DNA from: Sulfurimonas sp.
GTDB lineage: Bacteria; Campylobacterota; Campylobacteria; Campylobacterales; Sulfurimonadaceae
Assembly: GCF_026196735.1 (NCBI RefSeq)
Contig: NZ_JAPHUF010000002.1
Location: 248,001-312,000, forward strand
Direction: 5' to 3'
DNA: 64,000 nt
Numbering within the stretch: the stretch's first letter is position 1; each line of letters starts with the position of its first letter. Shown here one piece after another: positions 18,039-27,656 of this stretch. The position numbers and the translations under genes are program-made. Under the pieces are notes generated by a model. That model saw nothing but the letters and a program-made list of their open reading frames with translations, searched no databases and was not told the DNA's origin.

Positions 18039-18668
18039 ATGAAAAAAGAGTTTATGCAGGCAATGGATTTTAGGCATGCGTGTAAAGTTTTTGATGAAAA
18101 TAAAAAAATCTCAGATGAGAACATTAAGTATATTTTAGAAGCAGGGCGTAAATCACCTTCATCATTTGGCATGGAGCCTTGGAAGTTTTTAGTTATTACA
18201 AATGAAGAACTAAAGGCAAAAATTAGACCAGCTTGTTGGAACCAAGTACAAATTACATCATGCTCTCACTTGGTCGTTGTATTGGCCGCTATAGAGTCTG
18301 TTAAAGTTGAATCTACTATACCTAAGAAGAGATTTACAAGACGAGAGATGCCACAAGAACAGCTTGATTTTTATATGAAACTCTACTCAGATCATTTAAA
18401 AGAGACTCTAAGTTCTGCTAAAAACATTTATGCATGGACTTCCAAGCAGACATATATAGCTGCCGCAAACATGATGACTGCCGCTGCCGTGATAGGCATT
18501 GACAGTTGCCCAATAGAAGGTTTTGAGAAAGAGAAAGTAGAAGAAATACTAGGTCTTGATATTAATAAATATCAATTGTCGCTAGTCCTTCCTCTTGGCT
18601 ATAGAATCAACGAACAGTCATCCCAGCTGAGACTTGAGTATAATGAAGTGGTTGAATTTATAAGATAG
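18039..18668 (+). CDS. Nitroreductase-family NAD(P)H-dependent FMN oxidoreductase
   Basis: A 209-residue protein with the nitroreductase pattern. The N-terminal FRHACKVFDENKKIS aligns with the R/K-RS-x-R-x-F region, followed by ILEAGRKSPSSFGMEPWKFLVI (FMN binding). AAANMMTAAAVIGIDSCPIEGF near residue 146 leads to a C-terminal LPLGYR. Such enzymes reduce nitro compounds, quinones or flavins. The true substrate is not predictable. An AAGGAGA precedes the ATG, 23 bases after the lipoprotein gene. It converges on the EEP-family gene. Confidence 0.87.
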   Translation: MKKEFMQAMDFRHACKVFDENKKISDENIKYILEAGRKSPSSFGMEPWKFLVITNEELKAKIRPACWNQVQITSCSHLVVVLAAIESVKVESTIPKKRFTRREMPQEQLDFYMKLYSDHLKETLSSAKNIYAWTSKQTYIAAANMMTAAAVIGIDSCPIEGFEKEKVEEILGLDINKYQLSLVLPLGYRINEQSSQLRLEYNEVVEFIR

Positions 18669-18671
18669 TTG

Positions 18672-19406
18672 TTACAAAAGCTCAAAATTGGCAATAATTG
18701 GATTATGGTCAGATATTTTTTTAGTATCAATTACCTTTGAGTATGTTAATTTCAGCTCTCTGTAGAAGATATAGTCTAAAGAGTTTGAAAATACTTTTTT
18801 TACATGCTTATCTTCGGAAAAATCTACTTTTTTTAGAGATAAGTCATGAGTAAACTCTTTTAAAAAGTTTACTCTTTTTACATTCCATGTGTTAAAGTCA
18901 CCTGCAAATATTACTGGGCCTTTGTGCAGTTTAATAATAGTTTTTATACTATTTAGCTCATTAAAAAAGTCACTGTTTTTTACAAAATTTATAGCATGTA
19001 GATTTACTACGAGCATCTGTTTGTCTTTAGATAGATTGTGTTTTGTGATAAGGGTTACTTTATGGGTGGCATAACTTAATTCTCTTTTTTTTGTAAGAAG
19101 TGAAAAATCATCTTCGCAAGATATTTTAAATGCGCTCAAAACACCAAAAACATGTCTTTTGGTTTGAATATTTGGAGATAAAATATATGAGTAATCTGAA
19201 ATATCTAATTCTGTTTTTAGACTTTTTTTAACTTCTTGCAGCAGTAAAATATCTATATTTTCATCTACAATAAGCGATTTAAGCAGCTCTTTGTAGGGGT
19301 TTTTTAGTGTTAACTTAGCACTGTTCCAGCACAAAATAGTAAACTTACTACCTGGATTGTAGTCTTGATGTTTTAATGATTTAATACTTTTAGATGGTTT
19401 TAGCAT
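18672..19406 (-). CDS. Endonuclease/exonuclease/phosphatase family protein
   Basis: A 244-residue member of the EEP (DNase I/exonuclease III-like) fold. The motifs are CWNSA (Asn), LLLQEVKK (catalytic Glu near residue 57), FAGDFNTWN (Asp/Asn, about residue 170), SLDYIFY and a final SDHNPI (Asp-His). No signal peptide is apparent. The family includes nucleases and phospho- and sphingolipid phosphodiesterases. Its neighbour upstream is the phospholipase D-type cardiolipin synthase, 20 bases away on the same strand, a pairing that recurs in bacteria and may point to lipid or nucleic-acid phosphodiester chemistry. The substrate is unknown. Confidence 0.8.
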   Translation of the reverse strand: MLKPSKSIKSLKHQDYNPGSKFTILCWNSAKLTLKNPYKELLKSLIVDENIDILLLQEVKKSLKTELDISDYSYILSPNIQTKRHVFGVLSAFKISCEDDFSLLTKKRELSYATHKVTLITKHNLSKDKQMLVVNLHAINFVKNSDFFNELNSIKTIIKLHKGPVIFAGDFNTWNVKRVNFLKEFTHDLSLKKVDFSEDKHVKKVFSNSLDYIFYRELKLTYSKVIDTKKISDHNPIIANFELL

Positions 19407-19426
19407 TTCATGTCCATTGTGAATAG

Positions 19427-20818
19427 TTACAGCTGAGGAGCCATTACTCTCATTAAATTTTCTAAAATTCTTTTTATTGTAGAGACTTCTTGGGTGCCAA
19501 TCGATGAATTTGATAATAATCTTTGCATCCAGAGTTGAATATCTTGTGTGACTTTATCAGAGTATACAAATGTAGCTACTTCATAATTTAAAAACAGACT
19601 TCTATTGTCAAGGTTTACACTTCCTAGCATTGTTGTTGAGTTATCAAACAGTATGGCTTTTGCATGTAGCATTGCACCGTTATATCGAGAAACTTCAATG
19701 CCAACTTCTTTAAGCTCTCTCATATAAGAAGCTCTTACTAGATTTACTATACGGTGATTTGTCTTTTTTGGTGTAATTAGCTTTATATCCAAGCCTTTGT
19801 GTTTAGCGATTACAAGCGCTTGAATTATAGACTTGTCGGGTACGAAGTAGGGAGTTACTATCCATATCCGTTCTTTAGCGCTGTAGATGGCACTAAGAAG
19901 TGTTTCATAAAGAGCGTCGTTACTTATATCGGGTCCTGATGGCACGACTTGAACAAAAGTATCTCCGGTATTGTTAGCTTTAGCGTCACAAGAAAACATT
20001 AATTGCTCCTCAGAAGCATAAAGCCAATCGGATGCAAAAATGTCAAAATACTGCTCTGCAGATGCACCCTCGACTAAAAAAAGCATATCCTCCCATCTTG
20101 TTTTATCAGCTGTTTCACCAAAGTAGTCATCTGATATATTCATACCTCCGCTTAAAACTTTTATGTTATCAAAAATAAATATTTTTCTATGATTTCTAAG
20201 GTTTATATAGTTTCTAAAAGGCATGCGAAAGATTGGCATAAAGAACTCTATTTTTGCACCGGCATCTCTCAACTCTTTTATCCTGTTTTGAAATAAATAC
20301 AATTCTATAGAACCCAATGAATCAATAAGTATTTTTATCTCAACACCATCTTTAGCTTTTTTAATCATGGCATCTATAATCTTTTTAGTAGTATCGTCAT
20401 AATTAAAAACATAGGTGCTTATAAATATAGATGTTTTAGCATTTTCAATACAAGAGATAAGCTCTTTATATGCAGATATCGGATCACTAAATAGTTCAAA
20501 TTTTTCGTTCAAAGTGGCATCTGGAATTCCATAATTTCTTAAAACTTCATTTAAAGGATTGATTTGAGAGTGTACATGTGTGTTTTCTTGGAGCTTGATA
20601 TTTTCTTTTTTATATCTGTTTTTACGCTTTCTAGAGCCAAATATAAAGTAGAAAATAACGGCAATATATGGGATTAGCACTATAAATAAGAGCCATGCTA
20701 TAATATTTGAAGGTGAGCGTCTTTTATAAAGCATATGCATTAGGACCAAGAGTACTACAAGCTCACCAAATATTATCAGACTATGATAAAAAATTACATT
20801 AGCAACATCTATATTCAT
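19427..20818 (-). CDS. cls: Cardiolipin synthase (phospholipase D family)
   Basis: A 463-residue protein with two N-terminal membrane helices (about residues 8-30 and 40-60) and two PLD domains. The HKD motifs are His210-Lys212-Asp217 (HRKIFIFD) and His385-Lys387-Asp392 (HAKAILFD). Cls condenses two phosphatidylglycerol molecules into cardiolipin at the inner membrane. Length and architecture match ClsA. The ATG at 20818 is the first residue of the membrane segment. It lies upstream of, and probably is co-transcribed with, the EEP-family gene. Confidence 0.92.
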   Translation of the reverse strand: MNIDVANVIFYHSLIIFGELVVLLVLMHMLYKRRSPSNIIAWLLFIVLIPYIAVIFYFIFGSRKRKNRYKKENIKLQENTHVHSQINPLNEVLRNYGIPDATLNEKFELFSDPISAYKELISCIENAKTSIFISTYVFNYDDTTKKIIDAMIKKAKDGVEIKILIDSLGSIELYLFQNRIKELRDAGAKIEFFMPIFRMPFRNYINLRNHRKIFIFDNIKVLSGGMNISDDYFGETADKTRWEDMLFLVEGASAEQYFDIFASDWLYASEEQLMFSCDAKANNTGDTFVQVVPSGPDISNDALYETLLSAIYSAKERIWIVTPYFVPDKSIIQALVIAKHKGLDIKLITPKKTNHRIVNLVRASYMRELKEVGIEVSRYNGAMLHAKAILFDNSTTMLGSVNLDNRSLFLNYEVATFVYSDKVTQDIQLWMQRLLSNSSIGTQEVSTIKRILENLMRVMAPQL

Positions 20819-20914
20819 TATTCTTTCCTCGAATAAATTATATCATCTTTGTTAAACTTTTACTTTAGAATTATATTAAGTTATCTGAATGAAATATTTA
20901 TAATAAAACTACAG

Positions 20915-20920
20915 TATAAT
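20915..20920 (+). promoter_or_regulatory. -10 box upstream of ppaC
   Basis: TATAAT lies 26 bases before the ppaC ATG, with no clear -35 box. AAAGG at 20934-20938 is the ribosome binding site. Confidence 0.5.
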
Positions 20921-20946
20921 TACGAAAAAAATTAAAGGCTTTTAAC

Positions 20947-21864
20947 ATGTCAACATATATTTTTGGACATACAAACCCTGATTCGGATTCGATTATAGGG
21001 GCTATTTCTCTTTCATATCTTAAAAATCAGTTAGGCGAAGATTGTATCCCGACTCGTCAAGGCGATATTTCTGCTGAGACACAATTTATCTTAAATAAAT
21101 TTGATGGAGAGCTGCCTGAACTTAAAACTTCTGTTGCTGGCGAGAGTGTATATATTGTAGATTTTTCAGATAAAGCCCAAGCTCCAAAAGATATTATGGA
21201 GGCGACTATTCTTGGTATAGTGGACCATCATAAGCTTGGCGATTTGACTACAGACACACCTCTGGAGTGTTGGATTCGTCCTATAGGATGTACAAATACT
21301 ATCATAAAAGAGATGTATGATTATCATGGTGTAGAGATCCCTAAAAATATAGCAGGAATGATGCTATGTGCAATTTTAAGTGATACTGTAATCTTTAAAT
21401 CGCCTACATGTACTAAAATTGACACTAAAGCTGTTAAGGAATTGGCAAAGATAGCTGGAGTAGAAGACTATAAAGCACTTGGCATGGAGATGTTTATAGT
21501 AAAATCAGCAGTAGCTGGTGCAACTGCTCGTGAACTAAACACTCGTGATTATAAAGAGTTTGAAATGGGCAGTGATAAACTTGGAGTAGGACAGCTTGAG
21601 GTTGTTGATTTAAGCGTATTTGATGATATAAAATATGATTTATTTAAAGATATGAAAAAGTTAAAAGAGGAGGGTGGTTTACACTCAGTATTGATACTTT
21701 TAACAGATATTATGAAAGAGGGTTCTCAACTTTTAGTAGTTAGTGACGATGAGAGTAAAATTGAGACAGCATTTAAATGCAAACTAGAAAACTCTCAAGT
21801 TTGGCTTGACGGAGTGTTGAGTCGTAAAAAGCAGGTTATACCTTTTCTTCAAGCACAGTTTTAA
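20947..21864 (+). CDS. ppaC: Manganese-dependent inorganic pyrophosphatase (family II)
   Basis: A 305-residue DHH-family enzyme that hydrolyses pyrophosphate to phosphate. Metal ligands are His8, Asp12 and Asp14 in GHTNPDSDS, Asp72 in VDFSD, and Asp93-His94-His95 (DHH). The C-terminal DHHA2 domain ends with the conserved SRKKQ that binds substrate. There is no CBS insert, so it is the unregulated short form. It sits divergently from cls behind its own promoter and converges on a small membrane protein gene. Confidence 0.95.
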   Translation: MSTYIFGHTNPDSDSIIGAISLSYLKNQLGEDCIPTRQGDISAETQFILNKFDGELPELKTSVAGESVYIVDFSDKAQAPKDIMEATILGIVDHHKLGDLTTDTPLECWIRPIGCTNTIIKEMYDYHGVEIPKNIAGMMLCAILSDTVIFKSPTCTKIDTKAVKELAKIAGVEDYKALGMEMFIVKSAVAGATARELNTRDYKEFEMGSDKLGVGQLEVVDLSVFDDIKYDLFKDMKKLKEEGGLHSVLILLTDIMKEGSQLLVVSDDESKIETAFKCKLENSQVWLDGVLSRKKQVIPFLQAQF

Positions 21865-21871
21865 TATCATA

Positions 21872-22351
21872 CTATTTATTGGAGTAATGTGTAGCATCTA
21901 CTATATCTCCAATGATTGACCTATGATATTCATATGGTTTTTTAATATTACTTATTATATATCTGCCGCCGCTTGTAGTTATAACTTCTAGAGTCCCTAC
22001 ATCTAAAATTTTATTTAAATATTTATTTATTGGTTTAATATAGATAGTTCTTATCTCTTGGAGATTAATCGGAAAAATCTCCTTTTTTTTATACCCTTTC
22101 AAAATAATTAGACGATTTTGTGTAAGCAGACAGTTGTATGATTCTTTTTCTTTAATTTCTTGTAGATGAACATAAAATGTTCGAATAATCAATACGATTC
22201 CAATTACGCCTATCTCATATTCGTAACCGATAAAAAGAAGTAATGCGCCAAGAGCGTAAAGCGATACTATGCCGTTGTAAAAGGTTTTTGATATTTCAGC
22301 TTTTGCCAAAATAGACTCATTTTCATGAAGTATCTTTTCAATATTACTCAT
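21872..22351 (-). CDS. Small membrane protein with PH-like (bPH) domain
   Basis: A 159-residue protein. It begins with a cytosolic stretch, then a hydrophobic region at about residues 27-57 that could form two short helices. A beta-rich part follows (LLTQNRLIILKGYKKKEIFPINLQEIRTI) with the strand-turn pattern of bacterial PH domains. Function is unknown. It lies 49 bases downstream of the acyl-CoA synthetase gene on the same strand and is probably co-transcribed with it. Confidence 0.65.
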   Translation of the reverse strand: MSNIEKILHENESILAKAEISKTFYNGIVSLYALGALLLFIGYEYEIGVIGIVLIIRTFYVHLQEIKEKESYNCLLTQNRLIILKGYKKKEIFPINLQEIRTIYIKPINKYLNKILDVGTLEVITTSGGRYIISNIKKPYEYHRSIIGDIVDATHYSNK

Positions 22352-22400
22352 AACTCTCCTTGTTTATCGGATAATATATTGACTAAAAATAATTTCTCTT

Positions 22401-24032
22401 TTATTTATTTGCATAAAGATATCTTTTTATCTTTTTTGTCGGAGTTTTAATGAAAGGTTCTTTTTGTTCTATAAATTTAGTTATTTTAGAAAATGATGAG
22501 AGTTGCGAATTGACATCTTGTCTCATTTTTTCTAAAAAATCATCTATATTTTTTACTTTGTTTATATCGAAAGTCTCATAATCTAAACAAATCATAGCAA
22601 CCAGTTTATTATTTTTTTGCATAACCAATGAGTCTAAAACAGCAGCATTTTTATTTATTATTGATTCAATCTGTTCGGGATAAATATTTTCTCCGCTAGA
22701 ACCGAGTATAAGATTTTTGCTTCTACCATTTATAAAAAGAAAACCGTCTTTATCTATATAGCCTAAATCTCCGGTTAAAAACCATCCATCTTCCATAACC
22801 TCATCTGTTTTTTCTTGATCTTTATAATATCCAATCATAATACTTGGTGATTTTACGCATATTTCACCTTCACCGGTTTTTGGGTCTTTATTTCTGATTT
22901 TTAATTCAACGCCTGCCATAGCAGTTCCGGTAGATTTAAATCTTGGCTTTTGTCCAAGAGTAGCAGCAGCAATAAGGGGAGATGTTTCTGTTGTCCCATA
23001 TCCAACTACATATGGAAATTTTGCTTCAATTAAAAACTCTTCCACATAAGGAGATAGGGGAGCCCCACCAATAGCAAAAAATCTCATTCTGCCGCCAAAA
23101 GATTCAATTATTTTTTTACCGGCAAATTGATTAATCAATTTTCTTAAAAATGAAATTTTATATAGATTTTTTCTTATAATACAATTGTTTATATTTTCTA
23201 AAACTCTTTTTTTATAAATCTTTTCTATGATAATTGGAACAGTAAGTATCATGGTCGGCTTTACAGTTTTAAATGCTTCTAATAAGACAGAGGGTGTCGG
23301 TAATTTATCTAAATAGTTGATGCTAGAACCATGAAGTATTGGTATTATTAAGCCAACTGTACACTCAAATGTATGCGCTAAAGGCAGTATTGATAAAAAG
23401 ACATCAGATGGAAGAACTTTTACTTTAGAGTATGACGATAAGGCATTTGTCACAAGATTTTTATGAGTGAGCATAACACCTTTAGAATTTTCGGTGGTTC
23501 CTGATGTATATATAATTGCAGCCATATCATCTTCATCTGGTTTGCTTAGTTTTGTCTGCTTGTCTTTTTCTTGATTTATGTAACTATTGTCACTTAAGTG
23601 TTCAATTATTTCAAGTTTATTTAAATTGATTACCAGTTTTATATCTGTATCTTTGCAAGATTCAATAACTGATAAATTTTTATCTGACACAAAAGCCGCT
23701 TTAGCTTCTGAATGTTTTATAATTGAGTTAATGTCTGATGGATGAAATTCTGTCAAAATAGGAACTATAATGGCACCGAAATATGTAGCGCCAAAATATG
23801 CAGCTCCCCAGTTTGGCATATTTTCACTAAGAAGGACTACTTTATCACCCTTTGAAATTCCATTGGCTCTAAGCAACTCTATGCTTAGCTGTACTTTTTG
23901 CATAAACTCACCATAGCTCATTGCTGTTTGTCCAACTATAGCACTCAAAGGCTCATTTTTGTATAGTTTGATAGAGCGATCAAGCAGAGAAGGAAGTGTA
24001 AAGTTTTCTAAATCTTTATATGGGTATTGCAA
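22401..24032 (-). CDS. AMP-dependent acyl-CoA/acyl-ACP synthetase
   Basis: A 543-residue ANL-superfamily enzyme that adenylates a carboxylate, most likely a fatty acid, and transfers it to CoA or a carrier protein. The P-loop is YTSGTTENSKGVMLTH near residue 175. FAIGGAPLSP and VGYGTTETSP are the A4/A5 motifs. GWFLTGDLGYIDKDGFLFINGR is the adenylate-binding and hinge region, and a C-terminal lysine is found in TPTKKIKRY. It starts close to a divergent YgiQ gene. The chain-length preference cannot be read from sequence. Confidence 0.87.
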   Translation of the reverse strand: MQYPYKDLENFTLPSLLDRSIKLYKNEPLSAIVGQTAMSYGEFMQKVQLSIELLRANGISKGDKVVLLSENMPNWGAAYFGATYFGAIIVPILTEFHPSDINSIIKHSEAKAAFVSDKNLSVIESCKDTDIKLVINLNKLEIIEHLSDNSYINQEKDKQTKLSKPDEDDMAAIIYTSGTTENSKGVMLTHKNLVTNALSSYSKVKVLPSDVFLSILPLAHTFECTVGLIIPILHGSSINYLDKLPTPSVLLEAFKTVKPTMILTVPIIIEKIYKKRVLENINNCIIRKNLYKISFLRKLINQFAGKKIIESFGGRMRFFAIGGAPLSPYVEEFLIEAKFPYVVGYGTTETSPLIAAATLGQKPRFKSTGTAMAGVELKIRNKDPKTGEGEICVKSPSIMIGYYKDQEKTDEVMEDGWFLTGDLGYIDKDGFLFINGRSKNLILGSSGENIYPEQIESIINKNAAVLDSLVMQKNNKLVAMICLDYETFDINKVKNIDDFLEKMRQDVNSQLSSFSKITKFIEQKEPFIKTPTKKIKRYLYANK

Positions 24033-24119
24033 ACATAATCTCTTATTTTAATTTCATTTAGTATCATTATACATATTAAATATAAAATATTATATATAGG
24101 AATATTAAAAGGCTAGATT

Positions 24120-25895
24120 TTGAGCAGAAGAAGTAAACAAAAGCAACCAAAAAGAGATACTGTCACATTTACAGCTAAAGATTTTCTTCCTACTACAAAA
24201 GAGGAGATGGACGCAAAAGGTTGGGATCAGTGTGATGTTATTTTAGTAAGCGGAGATGCATATATAGATTCACCGTTTATCGGGGTATCTATGGTAGGTC
24301 GTATGCTTGAGAGAATGGGCTACAGAGTAGGTATGATAGGACAGCCTGACATTAGTAGTGACATTGATATAAAAAGGCTTGGAGAGCCTCGTCTTTACTG
24401 GGGCGTTAGCGGGGGAAGCGTTGATTCTATGGTTTCAAACTATACAGCGACTAAAAAATTCCGCAATACCGATGATTATACTCCAGGTGGAAAAAACGAC
24501 AAAAGACCAGACCGCGCTTTAAGTGTTTACTGTAATCTTATTAGAAGATATTTTAAAAATACCGTTCCTTTAGTTCTTGGCGGAATAGAAGCAAGCTTGA
24601 GAAGAGTGACTCACTATGATTATTGGCAAAATAGATTAAAGAAGCCTGTAATATTTGATGCTAAAGCAGATATCCTTATCTACGGCATGGGTGAGATAGC
24701 GCTTGAACAGGTAACTCGTGCATTAGACGAGAAGAGAGACTATCGGGATATACGCGGTGTCTGTTATATCTCTAAAGAACCAAATTATGAGTTCATACAG
24801 CTTCCATCACATCAAGAGTGCGTAGATGATAAAGAGAAGTATATAGACCTCTTTGATGACTTTTATGACAATAACGACCCCATAAGCGCAAACGGACTTT
24901 GTCAGCCAGTTGATGATCGTTATCTTATTCAAAATCCTCCATGTGACTATCTTGATGAGAAAGAGATGGATGCAAACTCTAATCTTCCTTTTACAAGAGA
25001 ATTGCACCCATACTATGCAAAAATGGGTAAAGTTAAATGTTTGGAGACTATAAAGTTTTCTATTATGACTCATCATGGCTGTTGGGGTGAGTGTAATTTC
25101 TGTGCTATTGGTGTTCATCAAGGTAGAACTATACGAACTCGCACTGAGGGTAATATACTAGAAGAAGCAAAAGAGTTTAATAAATATAAAGACTACAAAG
25201 GAATTATCTCTGATGTAGGCGGACCGACTGCTAACATGTATGGATATGAGTGCGATAAAAAACTCAAAAAGGGAACATGCGATGATATACGCTGTGTAGA
25301 TGCAGAGCGCTTATGTAAAGTTATGCATGTTGATCATGGTAGAAATTTAAACTTGCTTAGAAAAGTTAGAGAGGTGGAGGGTGTTAGAAAAGCGTTTATA
25401 GCTTCCGGTGTTAGATATGACCTTATTACTGCAGATAAAAAACATGGTTATTCATACTTAAAAGAGATGGTTCAACACCATATTTCAGGACAACTAAAAG
25501 TAGCACCGGAACATACGCAGCAACATGTTTTAGAGTTAATGGGAAAACCTGGCAAAGAGACACTTGTTGACTTTAAGAAGATGTATGACAAACTAAACAA
25601 AGAAGAGGGTAAAAACCAGTTTTTAACATACTATCTTATAGCTGCACACCCTGGCTGCGAAGAGAAAGATATGCATGAGCTAAAACGCTTTACGACTGAT
25701 GAATTGCAGATGAATCCCGAACAGGCACAGGTCTTTACTCCAACACCTGGAACTTACTCTGCAGTTATGTACTACACAGAACTAGATCCAAAAACCCGCA
25801 AAAAAATATTTGTTGAAAAAGATACAAAAAGAAAAGAGAAACAAAAGAAAATAGTCGTAGAAAAGGATTGTTTTAAAAGTGGCTTTGCTTCATAA
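24120..25895 (+). CDS. YgiQ-family radical SAM protein
   Basis: A 591-residue YgiQ-type protein with a B12-binding-like N-terminal region and a central radical SAM domain. The 4Fe-4S cysteines are about Cys321, Cys325 and Cys328 (CWGECNFC, a C-x3-C-x2-C motif). The upstream SVDSMVSNYTATKK and VLGGIEASLRR segments are typical of the family. The start is TTG, preceded by AAAGG, and the first residues MSRRSKQKQPKR are strongly basic. The biochemical function of YgiQ proteins has not been established as far as I know. A hairpin follows at 25908-25935. Confidence 0.88.
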   Translation: MSRRSKQKQPKRDTVTFTAKDFLPTTKEEMDAKGWDQCDVILVSGDAYIDSPFIGVSMVGRMLERMGYRVGMIGQPDISSDIDIKRLGEPRLYWGVSGGSVDSMVSNYTATKKFRNTDDYTPGGKNDKRPDRALSVYCNLIRRYFKNTVPLVLGGIEASLRRVTHYDYWQNRLKKPVIFDAKADILIYGMGEIALEQVTRALDEKRDYRDIRGVCYISKEPNYEFIQLPSHQECVDDKEKYIDLFDDFYDNNDPISANGLCQPVDDRYLIQNPPCDYLDEKEMDANSNLPFTRELHPYYAKMGKVKCLETIKFSIMTHHGCWGECNFCAIGVHQGRTIRTRTEGNILEEAKEFNKYKDYKGIISDVGGPTANMYGYECDKKLKKGTCDDIRCVDAERLCKVMHVDHGRNLNLLRKVREVEGVRKAFIASGVRYDLITADKKHGYSYLKEMVQHHISGQLKVAPEHTQQHVLELMGKPGKETLVDFKKMYDKLNKEEGKNQFLTYYLIAAHPGCEEKDMHELKRFTTDELQMNPEQAQVFTPTPGTYSAVMYYTELDPKTRKKIFVEKDTKRKEKQKKIVVEKDCFKSGFAS

Positions 25896-25907
25896 AAAAG
25901 TAGCACT

Positions 25908-25935
25908 TTTGCATTAAGGCATTTTATAATGCAAA
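25908..25935 (+). terminator. Possible terminator hairpin after the YgiQ gene
   Basis: TTTGCATTA at 25908-25916 pairs with TAATGCAAA at 25927-25935 around a 10-base loop, 12 bases after the stop codon. No U-tract follows, so this is a weak candidate. Confidence 0.35.
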
Positions 25936-25990
25936 TAATGTTCCAACTCTTACATTCTTTTCAGTTTTAATACTCTACAATATACAAAAA

Positions 25991-25996
25991 TATAAT
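25991..25996 (+). promoter_or_regulatory. -10 box of the S4/trpD/tsaE/lptB/rpoN operon
   Basis: TATAAT lies only 12 bases before the ATG at 26009, so the transcript would have a leader of about 5 bases or none. No proper Shine-Dalgarno sequence fits in that space. Leaderless or near-leaderless initiation is therefore possible. Confidence 0.45.
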
Positions 25997-26008
25997 ATAT
26001 GAGTACTA

Positions 26009-26257
26009 ATGAGAATAGATAAATATTTAAACGCGGTAAATATAACAAAAAGACGATCAGTAGCACAAGATATGATAAGTAATAATGTCGTTTTAATAAA
26101 TGATGTAGTTGCAAAAGCCAGCAAAAATGTTGAGGTTGGAAGTATAATAACCATTAACTATTTAAATGAAGTAAAAAAATACGAAGTTATACAAATACCC
26201 ACTACAAAATCTACCCCAAAATCCATGCAAGACCAGTATATCAAGGAAATAGTATGA
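26009..26257 (+). CDS. S4-domain RNA-binding protein
   Basis: An 82-residue protein that is essentially one S4 domain: MRIDKYLNAVNITKRRSVAQDMI is the RNA-binding helix pair, followed by VVLINDVVAKASKNVEVGSII. It resembles the Hsp15/RqcH-associated (RqcP) type of free-standing S4 proteins that bind ribosomal RNA. The exact target is unknown. Its stop overlaps the trpD start by 4 bases, and it heads a run of five tightly packed genes. Confidence 0.82.
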   Translation: MRIDKYLNAVNITKRRSVAQDMISNNVVLINDVVAKASKNVEVGSIITINYLNEVKKYEVIQIPTTKSTPKSMQDQYIKEIV

Positions 26258-27240
26258 CTTATAATGAAGCAAAAAAACAGTTTACTTCACTATTTAATCA
26301 TGAAATGAATGATGAGACGATGAGAGAGTTTTTACTGAGTATGCAATTAGATGAACATACTTCAGTAGAATCGATTGCCGCCGCAGCTGATGTAATGCGC
26401 AGCAATGCGATTAGACTTCCGATTTCTGAAGAACTTAGACTAAAAGCTCTTGATGTTGTCGGCACAGGAGGAGATAAGATAGGAAGCTTTAATATATCCT
26501 CCACTGTTGCAATATTAGTTGCTTCATGCGGCAGTATCGTTGCAAAGCACGGAAGTCGTTCTGTAACTTCTAAATCTGGAAGTGCTGACATGTTTGAAGA
26601 ACTAGGTGTTAGACTAGATTTGAGCATACAAAACAGTGCCAGACTTCTAGAGGAGTCTGGTTTTACATTTATGTTTGCACAAAATCATCATCCAGCAATG
26701 AAGTTTATAATGCCTGTTAGAAAAACTATACCAGGCAAAACTATATTTAATATTTTGGGACCACTTACAAATCCGGCAGGAGTACAAAAATCTCTTCTTG
26801 GTGTTTTTGATAAGGCCTTTGTTCCCAAGATGGCTGAAGCTCTTAAAATAAATGGTTCTACCTCGACCATAGTTGTAAGCTCAAAAGAGTGTATGGATGA
26901 GATAAGCATAAGCGATATTACTTATGCTTCACAGCTTCGCGAGGGTATAGTTCATGAGTTTGAAATCGATCCTCAGGAATATGGCATAAAAAAAGCTCCT
27001 CTCAAGGCCATAATCGGTGGAAACGCAAAAGAGAATGCAAAAATTTTATATAATATTTTTGATTGTACCTCTACGGATGCCCAAAGAGATGTAGTTCTCA
27101 TAAATACAGCTTGTGCATTGATAGTAGATGGCATGGCTCGTGATATTCAAGATGGACTTGAAATAGCAAGAGAAGCCATAAAAACTTCAAAAGCCAAAGA
27201 GAAACTTAAAAAAATAGTTGAGATATCAAATAAATTATGA
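26254..27240 (+). CDS. trpD: Anthranilate phosphoribosyltransferase
   Basis: A 328-residue enzyme of the tryptophan pathway that joins anthranilate to PRPP. Signature elements are VGTGGDKIGSFNISST near residue 68, KHGSRSVTSKSGSADMFEELG near 96-116 and FMFAQNHHPAMKF with RKTIPGKTIFNILGPLTNP in the middle. It stands alone here, with no other trp gene in the window, so the pathway is split on this chromosome. It overlaps both the S4 gene and tsaE by 4 bases. Confidence 0.94.
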   Translation: MTYNEAKKQFTSLFNHEMNDETMREFLLSMQLDEHTSVESIAAAADVMRSNAIRLPISEELRLKALDVVGTGGDKIGSFNISSTVAILVASCGSIVAKHGSRSVTSKSGSADMFEELGVRLDLSIQNSARLLEESGFTFMFAQNHHPAMKFIMPVRKTIPGKTIFNILGPLTNPAGVQKSLLGVFDKAFVPKMAEALKINGSTSTIVVSSKECMDEISISDITYASQLREGIVHEFEIDPQEYGIKKAPLKAIIGGNAKENAKILYNIFDCTSTDAQRDVVLINTACALIVDGMARDIQDGLEIAREAIKTSKAKEKLKKIVEISNKL

Positions 27241-27656
27241 AAATTTATAAACTTCGTTTGAATGAACTTTCTACTTTAGCTAAGGATATAAGCGAAAATT
27301 TTGCTAGTGGAGTTATTGTTTTAAAAGGAGATTTAGCAGCAGGAAAAACGACTTTTGTCAAAGAGATTGTAAAATACTTAGGTATCGATGATGAAGTCAC
27401 TTCGCCAACATTCTCTTTGCAGCAGTGTTATGGTGACAGAGTGTTTCATTATGACATGTATAACCATGGTCTAGATCATTTTGTATCTTTAGGTATGCTA
27501 GAGGAGTTGGACAAAGATGGGCTGCATTTTGTAGAGTGGGGCAATGATGAGTTAGTAGAAATATTGAACTCAGCAGGTATAAAAACATTAATAATAAATA
27601 TAGAAAAAAATTCAGATGATATTAGACAATATGAGGTAGATTATGCATACGCTTAA
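27237..27656 (+). CDS. tsaE: tRNA threonylcarbamoyladenosine biosynthesis ATPase TsaE
   Basis: A 139-residue P-loop ATPase required with TsaB and TsaD to attach threonylcarbamoyl to A37 of ANN-decoding tRNAs. Walker A is [14 protein letters not shown] near residue 31, [12 protein letters not shown] is the switch region, and HYDMYNHG and FVEWGND are the family's conserved acidic and aromatic segments. The stop overlaps the lptB start by 14 bases. Confidence 0.93.
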   Translation: MKIYKLRLNELSTLAKDISENFASGVIVLKGDLAAGKTTFVKEIVKYLGIDDEVTSPTFSLQQCYGDRVFHYDMYNHGLDHFVSLGMLEELDKDGLHFVEWGNDELVEILNSAGIKTLIINIEKNSDDIRQYEVDYAYA

